This document shows positions 29,731 to 38,066 of a DNA stretch of 64,000 bases, in pieces. Origin of the DNA: Pseudomonadota bacterium (GTDB taxonomy: Bacteria; Pseudomonadota; Alphaproteobacteria; Rhodospirillales; Magnetospirillaceae). The notes beneath the pieces were generated by a model. It saw only the letters and a program-made list of their open reading frames with translations. It was not told the DNA's origin and made no database searches. The stretch is taken from positions 39,082 through 103,081 of the forward strand of contig JAJZVW010000013.1 in the NCBI GenBank assembly GCA_021847015.1, written 5' to 3'. The position numbers and the translations under genes were made by a program. Each line of letters starts with the position of its first letter. The first letter of the stretch is position 1.

Positions 29731-30309
29731 TCACGGAAAGGCCGCGGGCATCATGCCCTCGGGCCCGAGGACCGCATCGGCGAGGACGGGGTAGCGGGCG
29801 CGCGCGTCGAACAGCTGATAGTGCCACCACTCGTTGCGGTAAAAATCCCAGCCGGCCGTGGTCATGATCCCCATCAGCAGGTGGCGGTTCCGCTGCGCCT
29901 CGGCGGAAATTTCCTGGTTGCCGTGATGGGACAGCGGCGTGAAGGCGTCGAAGGGCGTGCCCATGTCCAGCTCGCGGCCGCGGGGATCGATCAGGGTGAG
30001 GTCCACCGCCGCCCCCATGGAATGGGGGGAACCCCGGCGGGGATCGGCAAGAAAGCCGGGATCGGGCGTATGGTTCCACAGCACCCACTGGGCCTCGGCC
30101 GGCCGGAAGGCGTCCAGCACCTTGAAGCGCAACCCCAGCGGTCGCGCCAGATCGACGGCCCGCCGCAGCAATTGGGCGGCGTCCGCGTTGAGAAAACAGC
30201 CGGCGTCGGCACGGTAGACCGGCCGGCCCGTGAAATTGTCGGCGCGGGCATAAGCGAGCGCGATATCGACATCGACGTCGGGCGGGGCGATGCGCACCAG
30301 CGGAACCAT
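29731..30309 (-). CDS. ddpX: D-alanyl-D-alanine dipeptidase (VanX/DdpX family)
   Basis: A 192-aa zinc dipeptidase. Zinc-site motifs of the VanX family are intact: SPHSMGAAVDLTLID (SxHxxGxAxD) and EWWHY, supplying the two His and the Asp ligands plus the catalytic Glu. It hydrolyses D-Ala-D-Ala, probably for recycling peptidoglycan dipeptides; no vanH or vanA neighbours exist, so a resistance role is not supported. No signal peptide is seen, so cytoplasmic action is expected. The start at 30309 follows GAAAGG and begins the conserved region. Confidence 0.87.
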   Translation of the reverse strand: MVPLVRIAPPDVDVDIALAYARADNFTGRPVYRADAGCFLNADAAQLLRRAVDLARPLGLRFKVLDAFRPAEAQWVLWNHTPDPGFLADPRRGSPHSMGAAVDLTLIDPRGRELDMGTPFDAFTPLSHHGNQEISAEAQRNRHLLMGIMTTAGWDFYRNEWWHYQLFDARARYPVLADAVLGPEGMMPAAFP

Positions 30310-30368
30310 CCTTGCGCCTTTCCATGGGAAGCGTGGTGGCGCAGTATAGCGGCCCTTGCATCGTTTGT

Positions 30369-30452
30369 TGCCATCCCCAACGCGGGCGAAGGGCCTTTCG
30401 GGCGCGCCGGCGCGAAAGGCGCTCCCGATTGCTCCGTTCCCTCGGGATGACA
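30369..30452. repeat. Decayed palindromic repeat, core type, in the tsaB 5' region
   Basis: TGCCATCCC (30369-30377) and GGGATGACA (30444-30452) bracket a GC-rich imperfect palindrome with GCCTTTCGGGCGCG and CGCGAAAGGC inside. It is more diverged than the copies at 14351 and 29072. It ends 20 bp before the tsaB start codon and may be transcribed as part of the leader. Confidence 0.5.
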
Positions 30453-30472
30453 CGCCAAAGCCGAAAACGCCC

Positions 30473-31135
30473 ATGCGCCTGCTCGCCATCGATTCCGCCA
30501 CCTCCGCCTGCTCCGCCGCCCTTTGGGCCGGCGGCGCCGTGCTCGCCCGCCGCCACCGGCCGATGGCGCGGGGCCAATCGGAAGCGCTGGTGCCGATGAT
30601 CGCCGAGGTGATGGCGGATTCGGGCCTGTCCTTCGCCGACCTCGACCTGCTGGCGGTCACCGTCGGCCCGGGAGCCTTCACCGGCATCCGCATCGGCCTC
30701 GCCACCGCGCGCGGCCTGGCGCTGGCCGCCGGCCTGCCCGTCGCCGGCATCACCACCACCGAAGCGGTGGCGGCGGCGGTGCCGCCGGCCGAACGCGGCG
30801 GGCGCACGGTTCTGGTGGCGCTGGACTCCAAGCGCGAGGATGTCTGGGTCCAGGCGTTCGCCCCCGACCTGTCCGCCCTCTGCCCGATCCAGTCCCTGGC
30901 CCCCGAGGCGGCGGCGGCGCTGGTGACCGGCCCCGCCCTGGTGGTGGGCGACGCGGCCGGGCGGGTCCTGCCGCTGATGACGGATGCGCTGGCCGCCGAC
31001 CGGCCGGGCTGGCCGGACGCCGCGGTGGTGGCCGCGCTGGCCGCGCGGCGGTGGGCGGACGGACAGGCCCTGCCGCCGGAACCGCTCTACCTGCGGCCGG
31101 CAGACGTCACCCTGCCGCCGGCCGGTCCCGCATGA
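30473..31135 (+). CDS. tsaB: tRNA threonylcarbamoyladenosine biosynthesis protein TsaB
   Basis: A 220-aa ASKHA-fold protein that partners TsaD and TsaE to make t6A37 in tRNAs reading ANN codons. Family features are [27 protein letters not shown] and the diagnostic [20 protein letters not shown]. The ATG at 30473 begins the conserved strand; no good ribosome site is visible, and a decayed repeat ends just upstream. rimI overlaps its stop (ATGA), a common pairing. Confidence 0.93.
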   Translation: MRLLAIDSATSACSAALWAGGAVLARRHRPMARGQSEALVPMIAEVMADSGLSFADLDLLAVTVGPGAFTGIRIGLATARGLALAAGLPVAGITTTEAVAAAVPPAERGGRTVLVALDSKREDVWVQAFAPDLSALCPIQSLAPEAAAALVTGPALVVGDAAGRVLPLMTDALAADRPGWPDAAVVAALAARRWADGQALPPEPLYLRPADVTLPPAGPA

Positions 31136-31575
31136 GTCTCGACCTGGTCCCCGCCGGCCCGGCCCACGCGGAGGTGCTGGCAGCCATCCATGAGATTTGC
31201 TTCGCCGATTCCTGGAGCGCGCAATCCTTGGCCGACTCCCTGGCGATGCCGGGCGCGGCGGGGCTGATCGCCATGGCCGGCGGAGCGCCGTGCGAACCGG
31301 CCGGCATCATCCTCTGGCGTGCGGCGGCCGGCGAAGCGGAAATCCTCACCCTCGCCGTGCTTCCCTCCTGGCGCCGCCATGGCGTCGGCCGGCGGTTGCT
31401 CGCCGCGGCCCTGGACAGGGCGGCGGCGGCCGGAGCGGCGTGCATGTTCCTGGAAGTCGCCGACGGCAACGCCGCCGCCTTCGCCCTCTACCGGGGCGCG
31501 GGCTTCGTCCCGGTGGGACGGCGCAAGGGCTATTACGACGGCGCCGATGCCCTGACCATGCGCCGGCATCTTTAA
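31132..31575 (+). CDS. rimI: Ribosomal-protein-alanine N-acetyltransferase RimI
   Basis: A 147-aa GNAT acetyltransferase modifying the N-terminus of ribosomal protein S18. The acetyl-CoA loop is [15 protein letters not shown], followed by [21 protein letters not shown] and the C-terminal RRKGYY, which match RimI. The start codon overlaps the tsaB stop (ATGA), so the two are translationally coupled. No T-rich terminator follows, only a small GC hairpin. Confidence 0.9.
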   Translation: MSLDLVPAGPAHAEVLAAIHEICFADSWSAQSLADSLAMPGAAGLIAMAGGAPCEPAGIILWRAAAGEAEILTLAVLPSWRRHGVGRRLLAAALDRAAAAGAACMFLEVADGNAAAFALYRGAGFVPVGRRKGYYDGADALTMRRHL

Positions 31576-31686
31576 AGCATGGTCAGCCGCCGTTGAGGCG
31601 GCGGCCAAACAGGCGGAGCCTGCGCGTAGGCCGAGGGCACGATATACCTGACCGGCTTCCGATCGATCGGAAACCGGTCCAGGGGG

Positions 31687-32673
31687 TCAGAACATGCTGG
31701 CGAGAACGCGGTCGGGCGGGCTGTGGCCGTCGGCGAAGGTCTTGATGTTGATGATGACCTTCTCGCCCATGTCGATGCGGCCCTCCAGCGTGGCCGATCC
31801 CAGATGCGGCAGCAGCACCACGTTGTCCAGTTCCAGCAGCTTGGGATTGACCGCCGGCTCGTGCTCGAACACGTCGAGGCCGGCGCCCGCCAGTTCGCCG
31901 CGCCCCAGCATCCGGGTCAGCGCGTTCTCGTCGACGATCTCGCCCCGCGCGGTGTTGATGAGATAGGCGTGCGCCGGCATCAGCTTGAGCCGGCGCGCGG
32001 ACAGCAGATGGAAGGTGGCCGGGGTGTGGGGGCAATGGACGGTGATGACGTCCATGCGCGCCAGCATCTGGTCGAGGCTCTCCCAATACGTCGCTTCCAG
32101 CTCGGCTTCCAGCTCGGGATGGACCCTTTTGCGGCTGTGGTAATGGATCGACATGCCGAAGGCCTTGGCCCGGCGGGCCACCGCCTGGCCGATGCGGCCC
32201 ATGCCGATGACGCCGAGCCGCTTGCCCCAGATGCGGTGGCCCAGCATGAAGGTCGGGCTCCAGCCGTGCCAATGGCCGGCGCGCATCAGCCGTTCGCCCT
32301 CGGCCAGCCGCCGCGGCACCGCCAGGATCAGCGCCATGGTCATGTCGGCGGTGTCCTCGGTGAGAACCCCGGGGGTATTGGTGACGATGATGCTGCGCTG
32401 GCGGGCGCTGGCCAGGTCGATGTGATCGACGCCGGTACCGAAATTCGCGATCAGCTTGAGATCGGGACCGGCCTGGGAGAGAATGGCCGCATCGATGCGA
32501 TCGGTGATGGTGGGCACGAGGACGTCCGCCTCCTTCACCGCCTCGATCAGCTCGGACTTGGTCATGGGGCGGTCCACCAGGTTGAGCCTGGCCTCGAACA
32601 GCTCCATCATCCGGGTTTCGATTGCGTCGGGGAGCTTGCGCGTCACGACGACGAGGGGCTTCTTTTGCGGCAT
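31687..32673 (-). CDS. D-isomer-specific 2-hydroxyacid dehydrogenase (glyoxylate/hydroxypyruvate reductase type)
   Basis: A 328-aa NAD(P)-dependent enzyme. The cofactor site is GVIGMGRIGQAVARRAKAFGM. Catalytic positions are visible as the Arg of NTARGEIVDENAL, the Glu of FEHEP and the His of LLPHLGSAT. The RVNLVDRP/LIANFGTGVDHID style of the N-terminal half fits the glyoxylate reductase (GyaR-like) branch of Alphaproteobacteria. The substrate is inferred. It stands alone; the divergent SH3 gene begins about 155 bp away. Confidence 0.87.
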   Translation of the reverse strand: MPQKKPLVVVTRKLPDAIETRMMELFEARLNLVDRPMTKSELIEAVKEADVLVPTITDRIDAAILSQAGPDLKLIANFGTGVDHIDLASARQRSIIVTNTPGVLTEDTADMTMALILAVPRRLAEGERLMRAGHWHGWSPTFMLGHRIWGKRLGVIGMGRIGQAVARRAKAFGMSIHYHSRKRVHPELEAELEATYWESLDQMLARMDVITVHCPHTPATFHLLSARRLKLMPAHAYLINTARGEIVDENALTRMLGRGELAGAGLDVFEHEPAVNPKLLELDNVVLLPHLGSATLEGRIDMGEKVIINIKTFADGHSPPDRVLASMF

Positions 32674-32761
32674 TCGTCTGTCCTCCGGGACCCCACTCTC
32701 GGTTCACGCCTAGCAAGACGCCACCGGCTTGTCCAGAGACGGATTAACCCCGGGGGTCGCC

Positions 32762-32792
32762 TTGACCGGGCGGACCTCTCCGACCCTATAAT
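32762..32792 (+). promoter_or_regulatory. Putative promoter of the SH3-domain gene
   Basis: TTGACC (32762-32767) and a perfect TATAAT (32787-32792) lie 19 bp apart, slightly wider than ideal, 37 bp before the start codon of the SH3-domain gene. Confidence 0.5.
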
Positions 32793-32828
32793 GCGCACGC
32801 GAACGACGATTTTGGGGCGCTCACGCGG

Positions 32829-33329
32829 ATGAAATGGTGGAACCTTGGCATGGTGCTGTTCGCCCTGGGACTCGCCCTTCCGGCGCCTGGGGCCGGTGCG
32901 GCGGAAACCAGCGGACTGCCCCTGCCCCGATTCGCCTCGCTGCGTTCGGACGAGGTGAACTTGAGGACGGGCCCCGGCCAGCGCTACCCCATCGACTGGA
33001 CCTATACCCGCAAGGACCTTCCGGTGGAGGTGATCGCCGAGTTCGAGGCCTGGCGGAAAATCCGCGACTGGCAGGGCACCGAGGGATGGGTGCATCAATC
33101 CATGCTGTCAGGGCGGCGGATGATGGTCGTGATCGGCACCCCGCGCTCGCTGCGCAGCTCCGATGCGGATTCGGCCGACCCGGTGGCCATCGTCGAGCCG
33201 GGCGTGCTGGGCCGGCTTCTCCAATGCCCGCGCAACCGCGACTTCTGCCGCGTCGAGGTGGGCCAATACCAGGGCTGGCTGCGCCGCGACGAAATGTGGG
33301 GCGTCTACAGGGGCGAATGGATCGAGTGA
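32829..33329 (+). CDS. Secreted bacterial SH3-domain protein
   Basis: A 166-aa exported protein. A signal peptide (about residues 1-25, ending in GAGA) is followed by an SH3-like domain (about 40-100) containing DEVNLRTGPGQRYPIDWTY and WRKIRDWQGTEGWVHQSML, typical of bacterial SH3 modules thought to bind peptidoglycan. A second, weaker SH3-like half ends in RVEVGQYQGWLRRDEMWGVY. This arrangement is common in Alphaproteobacteria. Its 3' end overlaps the convergent PAP2 gene by 25 nt. Confidence 0.85.
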   Translation: MKWWNLGMVLFALGLALPAPGAGAAETSGLPLPRFASLRSDEVNLRTGPGQRYPIDWTYTRKDLPVEVIAEFEAWRKIRDWQGTEGWVHQSMLSGRRMMVVIGTPRSLRSSDADSADPVAIVEPGVLGRLLQCPRNRDFCRVEVGQYQGWLRRDEMWGVYRGEWIE

Positions 33330-34093
33330 CCGCGCCGCCCGAGCATCCGGGCGAGCAGGATGGTCACCGACAGGCCCAGCCACGAGCCGGCGACGACGTC
33401 GCCGAGATAATGGACCGTAAGGGCCACGCGGCTGGCGGCCACCAGCACGGCGATCAGCAGCCACAGAAGATCGTAGCGCGGCACCAGGACGACCAGGGCC
33501 GTCATGGCCGCCCACGCGGCCTGGCTGTGGCCGGAGGGGAAGGAGTTCATCGCCCAGTCGTGGGTGAACGGATGCAGGCCGTAAATCCCCTGGTCGAACA
33601 GCATGCGGGGGCGGGCGCGGCCTGCCGCCACCTTGACCAGGGTGCCGAGGATCCCGGATACCGCGATGGCGAGAAAAAGGAACGCCGGACGCCAGGACCA
33701 TTCCCGCAGCCGCCGGCGCCGCGCCGGATCCGGCGTGCGGCGCGCGCGCAGAACGGCGGCGAGCCACGCGAGGCCCGCCGGCACCAGATAGAACTCGGCG
33801 CGGCCCAGGTTGGTGACGACGCGGAAGAAGCCCTGGACGTCGCCATGGACGTGCGCCTTCAGCCACAAAGCCAGCGGCCGGTCGATCAGCGTTATCGACA
33901 GCAGGCAGAAAATCGCGACGTACAGCGTTCCCCAGGCCAGCGGGCTGCGCCGGGTGCGCTCGGCCTGGGCGGCCAGCGCCTCCCGCAGGCCCGCCGCCCG
34001 GCGCCAGACGCCCATCGCCCAAAGGCTCGCCTCGTCCCAGGCCAGACCCGCCGCTTCGGCGACGGTCCGAACGGCATCGGAGGCCCGGCTCAC
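33305..34093 (-). CDS. PAP2-family membrane phosphatase
   Basis: A 262-aa integral membrane phosphatase, probably acting on lipid phosphates or isoprenyl pyrophosphate. All three catalytic motifs are present: KVAAGRARP (KX6RP), FPSGHSQA (PSGH) and SRVALTVHYLGDV (SRX5HX3D). About six hydrophobic segments. The start is GTG (34091-34093), overlapping the stop of the GT39 gene (GTGA). Its place at the end of a run with a lipid-carrier-dependent sugar transferase fits a role in lipid or envelope metabolism; the exact substrate is unknown. Confidence 0.87.
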   Translation of the reverse strand: MSRASDAVRTVAEAAGLAWDEASLWAMGVWRRAAGLREALAAQAERTRRSPLAWGTLYVAIFCLLSITLIDRPLALWLKAHVHGDVQGFFRVVTNLGRAEFYLVPAGLAWLAAVLRARRTPDPARRRRLREWSWRPAFLFLAIAVSGILGTLVKVAAGRARPRMLFDQGIYGLHPFTHDWAMNSFPSGHSQAAWAAMTALVVLVPRYDLLWLLIAVLVAASRVALTVHYLGDVVAGSWLGLSVTILLARMLGRRGHSIHSPL

Positions 34094-35790
34094 TTCCGCC
34101 GCGCCTGGTAGATGGTGATGTCCACCGGCTTGCCCCGGGAGTAGTTGAACCCGACGACGTGCCCGACCGCCTGGGGCTGCAACCCCTCGGCCGAGACGCC
34201 GGACAGGAAGGCCGCCTGCTCCGGGGCGGCGACCGCCGCCGCCGAGTCGGGATGGGCGGCGAGGTGGCGGGCGGCGCCGCCGCCATCGGTCAACCGGGTG
34301 TGGGTGCCCAGCAGCACCACCAGGCTGGGCTCGCTGAACCCGGCGGAGGCCACCGGTTCGCTAACGCCCAGGCTATCGACGATCGCGGCGACCTGCCGGC
34401 TGACCCACAGGCGGTCGAGGCCGGGCATGATTCCGGCCAGAACCGCCGGAAAGGTGGCGGCGGCGGTCAGCGACAGGGCCAGCGCCGCGGTCGCCACCCG
34501 GCCCTTGAGCGCCAGCGCCACCGGCAGCAGGGTGGCAAGCACGATGCCCACGGCCGCCGGCAGGGCGTTGCGGTCGAACCCGTCGCCGAATCGGATCGGC
34601 AGCGCCACCGCCGCGGCCGCCAGCGCCACGCCGATCAAGGACCAGGCGGCGTAATAGATCCGGGCGCCCCGCCCGCGGAAGATGTCGGCGCCTTCCGCCA
34701 CCAGGCCGCCGGTCATCAGGGCCAGCGCGGGGAAGACCGGCAGAACGTAATGGGGCAGCTTGGTGGGAACGAGCTCGAACATCGCCCAGGCGGGCAAGGC
34801 CCAGGCGAGCAGGAAGCGGTAGGCCAGCCGATGGCGCTCGGCCCAGACGCGCACCATCGCCGGCCACAGGAACAGCGAGCCGGGCCAGAAGGTGAGAGCG
34901 GCCAGCAGCGTGTAATAGCCCGGCGGGGCGCCGTGGGATTCCTGCGCGCCCAGCAGTTTCGGCAGGAGGTCGCTCTTGATGGCCTGGCCGACGAAGGCGC
35001 CGCCGGTCGCATGGGAGATGGCGACGAACCACGGCGCGGCGATGGCGGCGGCCACGACCGCGCCGACCAGCGGCCGCATGGCGACGAACCAGCGCACCCG
35101 CCGGTCCGCGAAACCGAGCCCGGCGATGGTCAGCAGGCTGATCACGGGAACCATCGGCCCCTTGATCAGGATACCCACCCCCTGGGCCACCCAGAACAGC
35201 AGGGCTTCGGCCAGTCCGGGGCCCTGGACGGCGCCCTTGGCGCCGCCGCAAGACCCGCCGGCGCAACCGCCCGATCCGGCCGGAGCCATCTCCTTGGCCC
35301 GGCCCGCCACGTAGAACCGGGCCAGCGTGCCCTGGGCGGCGACCACGCAGGCCAGAAGCACCGCGTCGGTCTTGGCCTGATGGGCCTCGGAGACCAGGAT
35401 CACCGCCGTCGCCAGCAGGATCGCGGCGATGAAGGCCGGACGCCGCCCCAGGAGCGACTGGCCGAAACCGAAGGTCATCACCACGGCCGCCCACGCCGCC
35501 AAGGCCCCCGGCAGGCGATAGGGCCACAGGGACGGCGACAGCGGATGGGAGAAGGCTTCGACCGCGGCGGCCTGCAACCAGTAGGCGCCGACCGGCTTTT
35601 TCGCCCGCATCTCGTCCTGGAACTGGATGCGGACATAATCGCCACTCTGCATCATCTGCCGCGTGGCCTGGATGAACCGGGATTCGTCGCGGTCGAGCGG
35701 CGGCACGGACGCCAGGCCGGGACCATAGACGACCAGGCACAGCAGGCTCAGAAGAAGGTAGGGGCGGAAGCCCTGGGTCAGTCGGTCCAT
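34090..35790 (-). CDS. ArnT-like glycosyltransferase family 39 membrane protein
   Basis: A 566-aa polytopic protein of the GT39/GT83 superfamily, which uses polyprenyl-phosphate sugars. The N-terminal loop motif LDRDESRFIQATRQMM carries the Asp-Glu expected at the catalytic site, and KKPVGAYWLQ is the conserved following segment. Ten or more hydrophobic stretches, then a periplasmic C-terminal domain. An unusual Gly/Cys insertion (GSGGCAGGSCGG, near residue 170) sits in a loop. The start at 35790 avoids a TTG 21 nt upstream that overlaps the previous gene. Lipid A or another envelope glycolipid is a likely acceptor. Confidence 0.85.
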   Translation of the reverse strand: MDRLTQGFRPYLLLSLLCLVVYGPGLASVPPLDRDESRFIQATRQMMQSGDYVRIQFQDEMRAKKPVGAYWLQAAAVEAFSHPLSPSLWPYRLPGALAAWAAVVMTFGFGQSLLGRRPAFIAAILLATAVILVSEAHQAKTDAVLLACVVAAQGTLARFYVAGRAKEMAPAGSGGCAGGSCGGAKGAVQGPGLAEALLFWVAQGVGILIKGPMVPVISLLTIAGLGFADRRVRWFVAMRPLVGAVVAAAIAAPWFVAISHATGGAFVGQAIKSDLLPKLLGAQESHGAPPGYYTLLAALTFWPGSLFLWPAMVRVWAERHRLAYRFLLAWALPAWAMFELVPTKLPHYVLPVFPALALMTGGLVAEGADIFRGRGARIYYAAWSLIGVALAAAAVALPIRFGDGFDRNALPAAVGIVLATLLPVALALKGRVATAALALSLTAAATFPAVLAGIMPGLDRLWVSRQVAAIVDSLGVSEPVASAGFSEPSLVVLLGTHTRLTDGGGAARHLAAHPDSAAAVAAPEQAAFLSGVSAEGLQPQAVGHVVGFNYSRGKPVDITIYQARRK

Positions 35791-35800
35791 CGCGGTTGCG

Positions 35801-36538
35801 TCACTCGCCAAGGTCGGGGAAACGCCGCCGCGCTTCGGCGACGAGGCGGTCGGTAGCGGTTTCGATGCTCTCCTCCAGCTGCGCCATGAAGCGCTTGCGG
35901 TCGACGCCGGGAGGGATCGGCGCCAAGAACTCGACGGTCACCACGCCGGGCCGCTTGGTGAACGTCCGCCGCCCCCAGAACAGTCCGGAATTGAGGGCGA
36001 CCGGGACGACCGGCACCCCCAGCGCCCCGTACAGCATGGCGACGCCGGAATGGTAGGGACGCCGCGTTCCCGGCGGCGTGCGCGTACCTTCGGGGAAGAT
36101 CACCACCGGGCGGTTTTCGTCCCTGGCGGCCCCGGCGCCCTTGACCATGGCCTTGAGCGCCTTGGCGCCGGCGGCGCGGTCGATGGCCACCACCCCGCTC
36201 TTGGCCAGATACCAGCCGAAAAACGGAATCCAGGTCAGCTCGCGCTTCAGCACATAAGCCGGGTCGTCGAGGATAAGATGGAAGGCGAAGGTCTCGAACG
36301 CCGACTGATGCTTGGCGGCGACGATCGCCGGCCCCCGGGGCAGGTTCTCCGTGCCGCGGATTTCGAACGACAGTCCGACGGTGGCCCTCATGACCGCCAT
36401 CACGCCCCGCAGCCAGAAGCGGGCGGCCGACGTCATCACCGGGCGCGGCAGAAGCAGCAGCGGGAGGTAAAGGAAGGCCATGAGCGCCGTCCAGGCGTGG
36501 AAGCCGACGGCGTAAAGGCAGGAACGGAGAACAGTCAC
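35801..36538 (-). CDS. plsC: 1-acylglycerol-3-phosphate O-acyltransferase (PlsC family)
   Basis: A 245-aa membrane-associated acyltransferase making phosphatidic acid. Motif I is AKHQSAFETFAF in place of the usual NHxxxxD form (Q and E at the variable positions), as seen in many alphaproteobacterial PlsC proteins. Motif III is IFPEGTRTPPG, and VPVVPVALNSG is motif IV. N-terminal hydrophobic anchor. The start is GTG overlapping the ydcF stop (GTGA). Neighbours suggest envelope lipid assembly. Confidence 0.88.
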   Translation of the reverse strand: MTVLRSCLYAVGFHAWTALMAFLYLPLLLLPRPVMTSAARFWLRGVMAVMRATVGLSFEIRGTENLPRGPAIVAAKHQSAFETFAFHLILDDPAYVLKRELTWIPFFGWYLAKSGVVAIDRAAGAKALKAMVKGAGAARDENRPVVIFPEGTRTPPGTRRPYHSGVAMLYGALGVPVVPVALNSGLFWGRRTFTKRPGVVTVEFLAPIPPGVDRKRFMAQLEESIETATDRLVAEARRRFPDLGE

Positions 36539-37179
36539 GGCGGCGCGATCCCGTTTGGCACGAACCAATGGCGGACGATCGCGGCAAGGTACTTCGAATA
36601 TTCGGTGGCGAGAAGAGCCGCCGTGCCCGGCCAGCGCCACCAGTCGCGACTTTTCACCCCTTCGGGGAAAACCGGGTTGGGAATGATGGCCACGTCCGGC
36701 ATGGCTTGGCGGAATTCCCACAGGCTGCGCCGCATGTGATAGGCCGCCGTCACCAGCCGCAGGGACGTCAGATGCTCGCCCGCGATCCAGGCGGCAGTCT
36801 CCGCCGCGTTGCCGATGGTGTCGTCGGCGGCGTAACCCAGCACGATCTTCCCCTCCAGCTCGGGTCGGGGCGCGTGGTTGCGGCGCAGGATCTCGTCGAC
36901 GTCGACCCCCTTGTGGACGCCGGAAATGAACAGCCGGTCGGCCCGTCCCGCCTCCAGCAGGGCGACCCCGGTGGCGGTGCGCACGCTGCCCCCGGTCAGG
37001 ACGACGATGGCGTCGGTGCGGGTGTCCGGGTCCTCGACGTGGTCGGGCACGGTGGCGGCGAACCACACCAGCCCGGCGAACCACGCCAGCGCCACCGCCC
37101 CGGCCACCTTGACGATCGACGCCGCCCCGCGGACGATGCGCGCCAACAGACGCGAAAGCCACCGCCCGTCCTGCCTCAT
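36535..37179 (-). CDS. YdcF family (DUF218) membrane-anchored protein
   Basis: A 214-aa protein with one N-terminal membrane anchor (about 15-45) and a DUF218 domain: DAIVVLTGGSVRTATGVALLEAGRADRLFISG and LVTAAYHMRRSLWEF are typical. Family members (YdcF, SanA, ElyC) act in envelope integrity; their biochemical role is poorly defined. The ATG overlaps the ftsX stop (ATGA). This gene commonly follows ftsEX in Alphaproteobacteria. Confidence 0.87.
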   Translation of the reverse strand: MRQDGRWLSRLLARIVRGAASIVKVAGAVALAWFAGLVWFAATVPDHVEDPDTRTDAIVVLTGGSVRTATGVALLEAGRADRLFISGVHKGVDVDEILRRNHAPRPELEGKIVLGYAADDTIGNAAETAAWIAGEHLTSLRLVTAAYHMRRSLWEFRQAMPDVAIIPNPVFPEGVKSRDWWRWPGTAALLATEYSKYLAAIVRHWFVPNGIAPP

Positions 37180-38066
37180 GGCAGCCGCGCCAGGGTGCCG
37201 TGGACGGTGGACCGCGCCGTCACCATGGCCACCAGGGCCGCCGCCGCCGGCAGCAGCCCGATGGCGATGAAGCCCACCAGCGGCAGCGACAGGTGGGGCA
37301 GAAAACCGCCCTCCATCCGCCGCGCCGCCCAGCCGATGGCGGTCAGCACCGGAACCGCCAGCGCGAGGCCCATCAGCCCGCCGCCGAAGCCCAGCGCGAA
37401 GGCGCGGTCGGCGAATTGCCGCGCGATGTAATCGTCCTGGGCGCCGATCAGGTGCAGGACCTCGATGACCTCGCGATGCACGGCCATTCCGGTGCGGGTG
37501 GCGTACACCACGGTCGCCGAGGTCACCGCGCCGATCAGGACCACGATGCCCACCGCCAGCCACTGGATGGTGCGGGACAGGTCGATCAGGCGCGACAGCC
37601 AGATGCGGTGGTCGTCCAGGCTGGCGCCCGGCACCGTCCTGGACAGGCGCTCGCCGGCCTCGGCCAGATCGACATGGGCGTCGGGATCCAGGGTCACGTC
37701 GATCAGGCGCGGCAGCGGCAGGTCCTCGACCACGTCGGTGGAGCCCAGCCAGGGTTCCAGCAGCGCCATCATCTGCCGCTTGTCCAGGGCATGCACCGCC
37801 GTCACCCCGTGGGTGCGCTCCATGACGTCGATGGCGGCGCGGACCCGGTCTTCGGTCAGGGCCTCGCCGCCGTCGCCCGGCACCGGCGTGACCTGAACCG
37901 TGAGCGTTCCGGAAACGTCGTGGTCCCAGCGGGTCATCACCGTCTGGATGGCGAAGGCGCTGGCCACCGCGACCGCCGACAGGAACACCATCAGCGCGAC
38001 CAGCCAGGGCATGTACCGGCTGGTGGCGTCGCCTTTGAGCGGCAGGTCGGAATGGCGCGAAATCAT
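37176..38066 (-). CDS. ftsX: Cell division protein FtsX
   Basis: A 296-aa permease-like partner of FtsE. Four hydrophobic segments: one near residues 20-45, then a periplasmic loop that relays to peptidoglycan hydrolases, then three more in the C-terminal half. The FtsX-like segment ATVVYATRTGMAVHREVIEVLHLIGAQDDYIARQF is diagnostic. The start overlaps the ftsE stop (ATGA). Confidence 0.92.
   Translation of the reverse strand: MISRHSDLPLKGDATSRYMPWLVALMVFLSAVAVASAFAIQTVMTRWDHDVSGTLTVQVTPVPGDGGEALTEDRVRAAIDVMERTHGVTAVHALDKRQMMALLEPWLGSTDVVEDLPLPRLIDVTLDPDAHVDLAEAGERLSRTVPGASLDDHRIWLSRLIDLSRTIQWLAVGIVVLIGAVTSATVVYATRTGMAVHREVIEVLHLIGAQDDYIARQFADRAFALGFGGGLMGLALAVPVLTAIGWAARRMEGGFLPHLSLPLVGFIAIGLLPAAAALVAMVTARSTVHGTLARLP

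Noticed and set aside
29731..30309. Vancomycin-resistance gene vanX
   Set aside because: The fold is shared, but no vanH, vanA or vanRS is present and the host is Gram-negative. A D-Ala-D-Ala recycling dipeptidase is the sober call.
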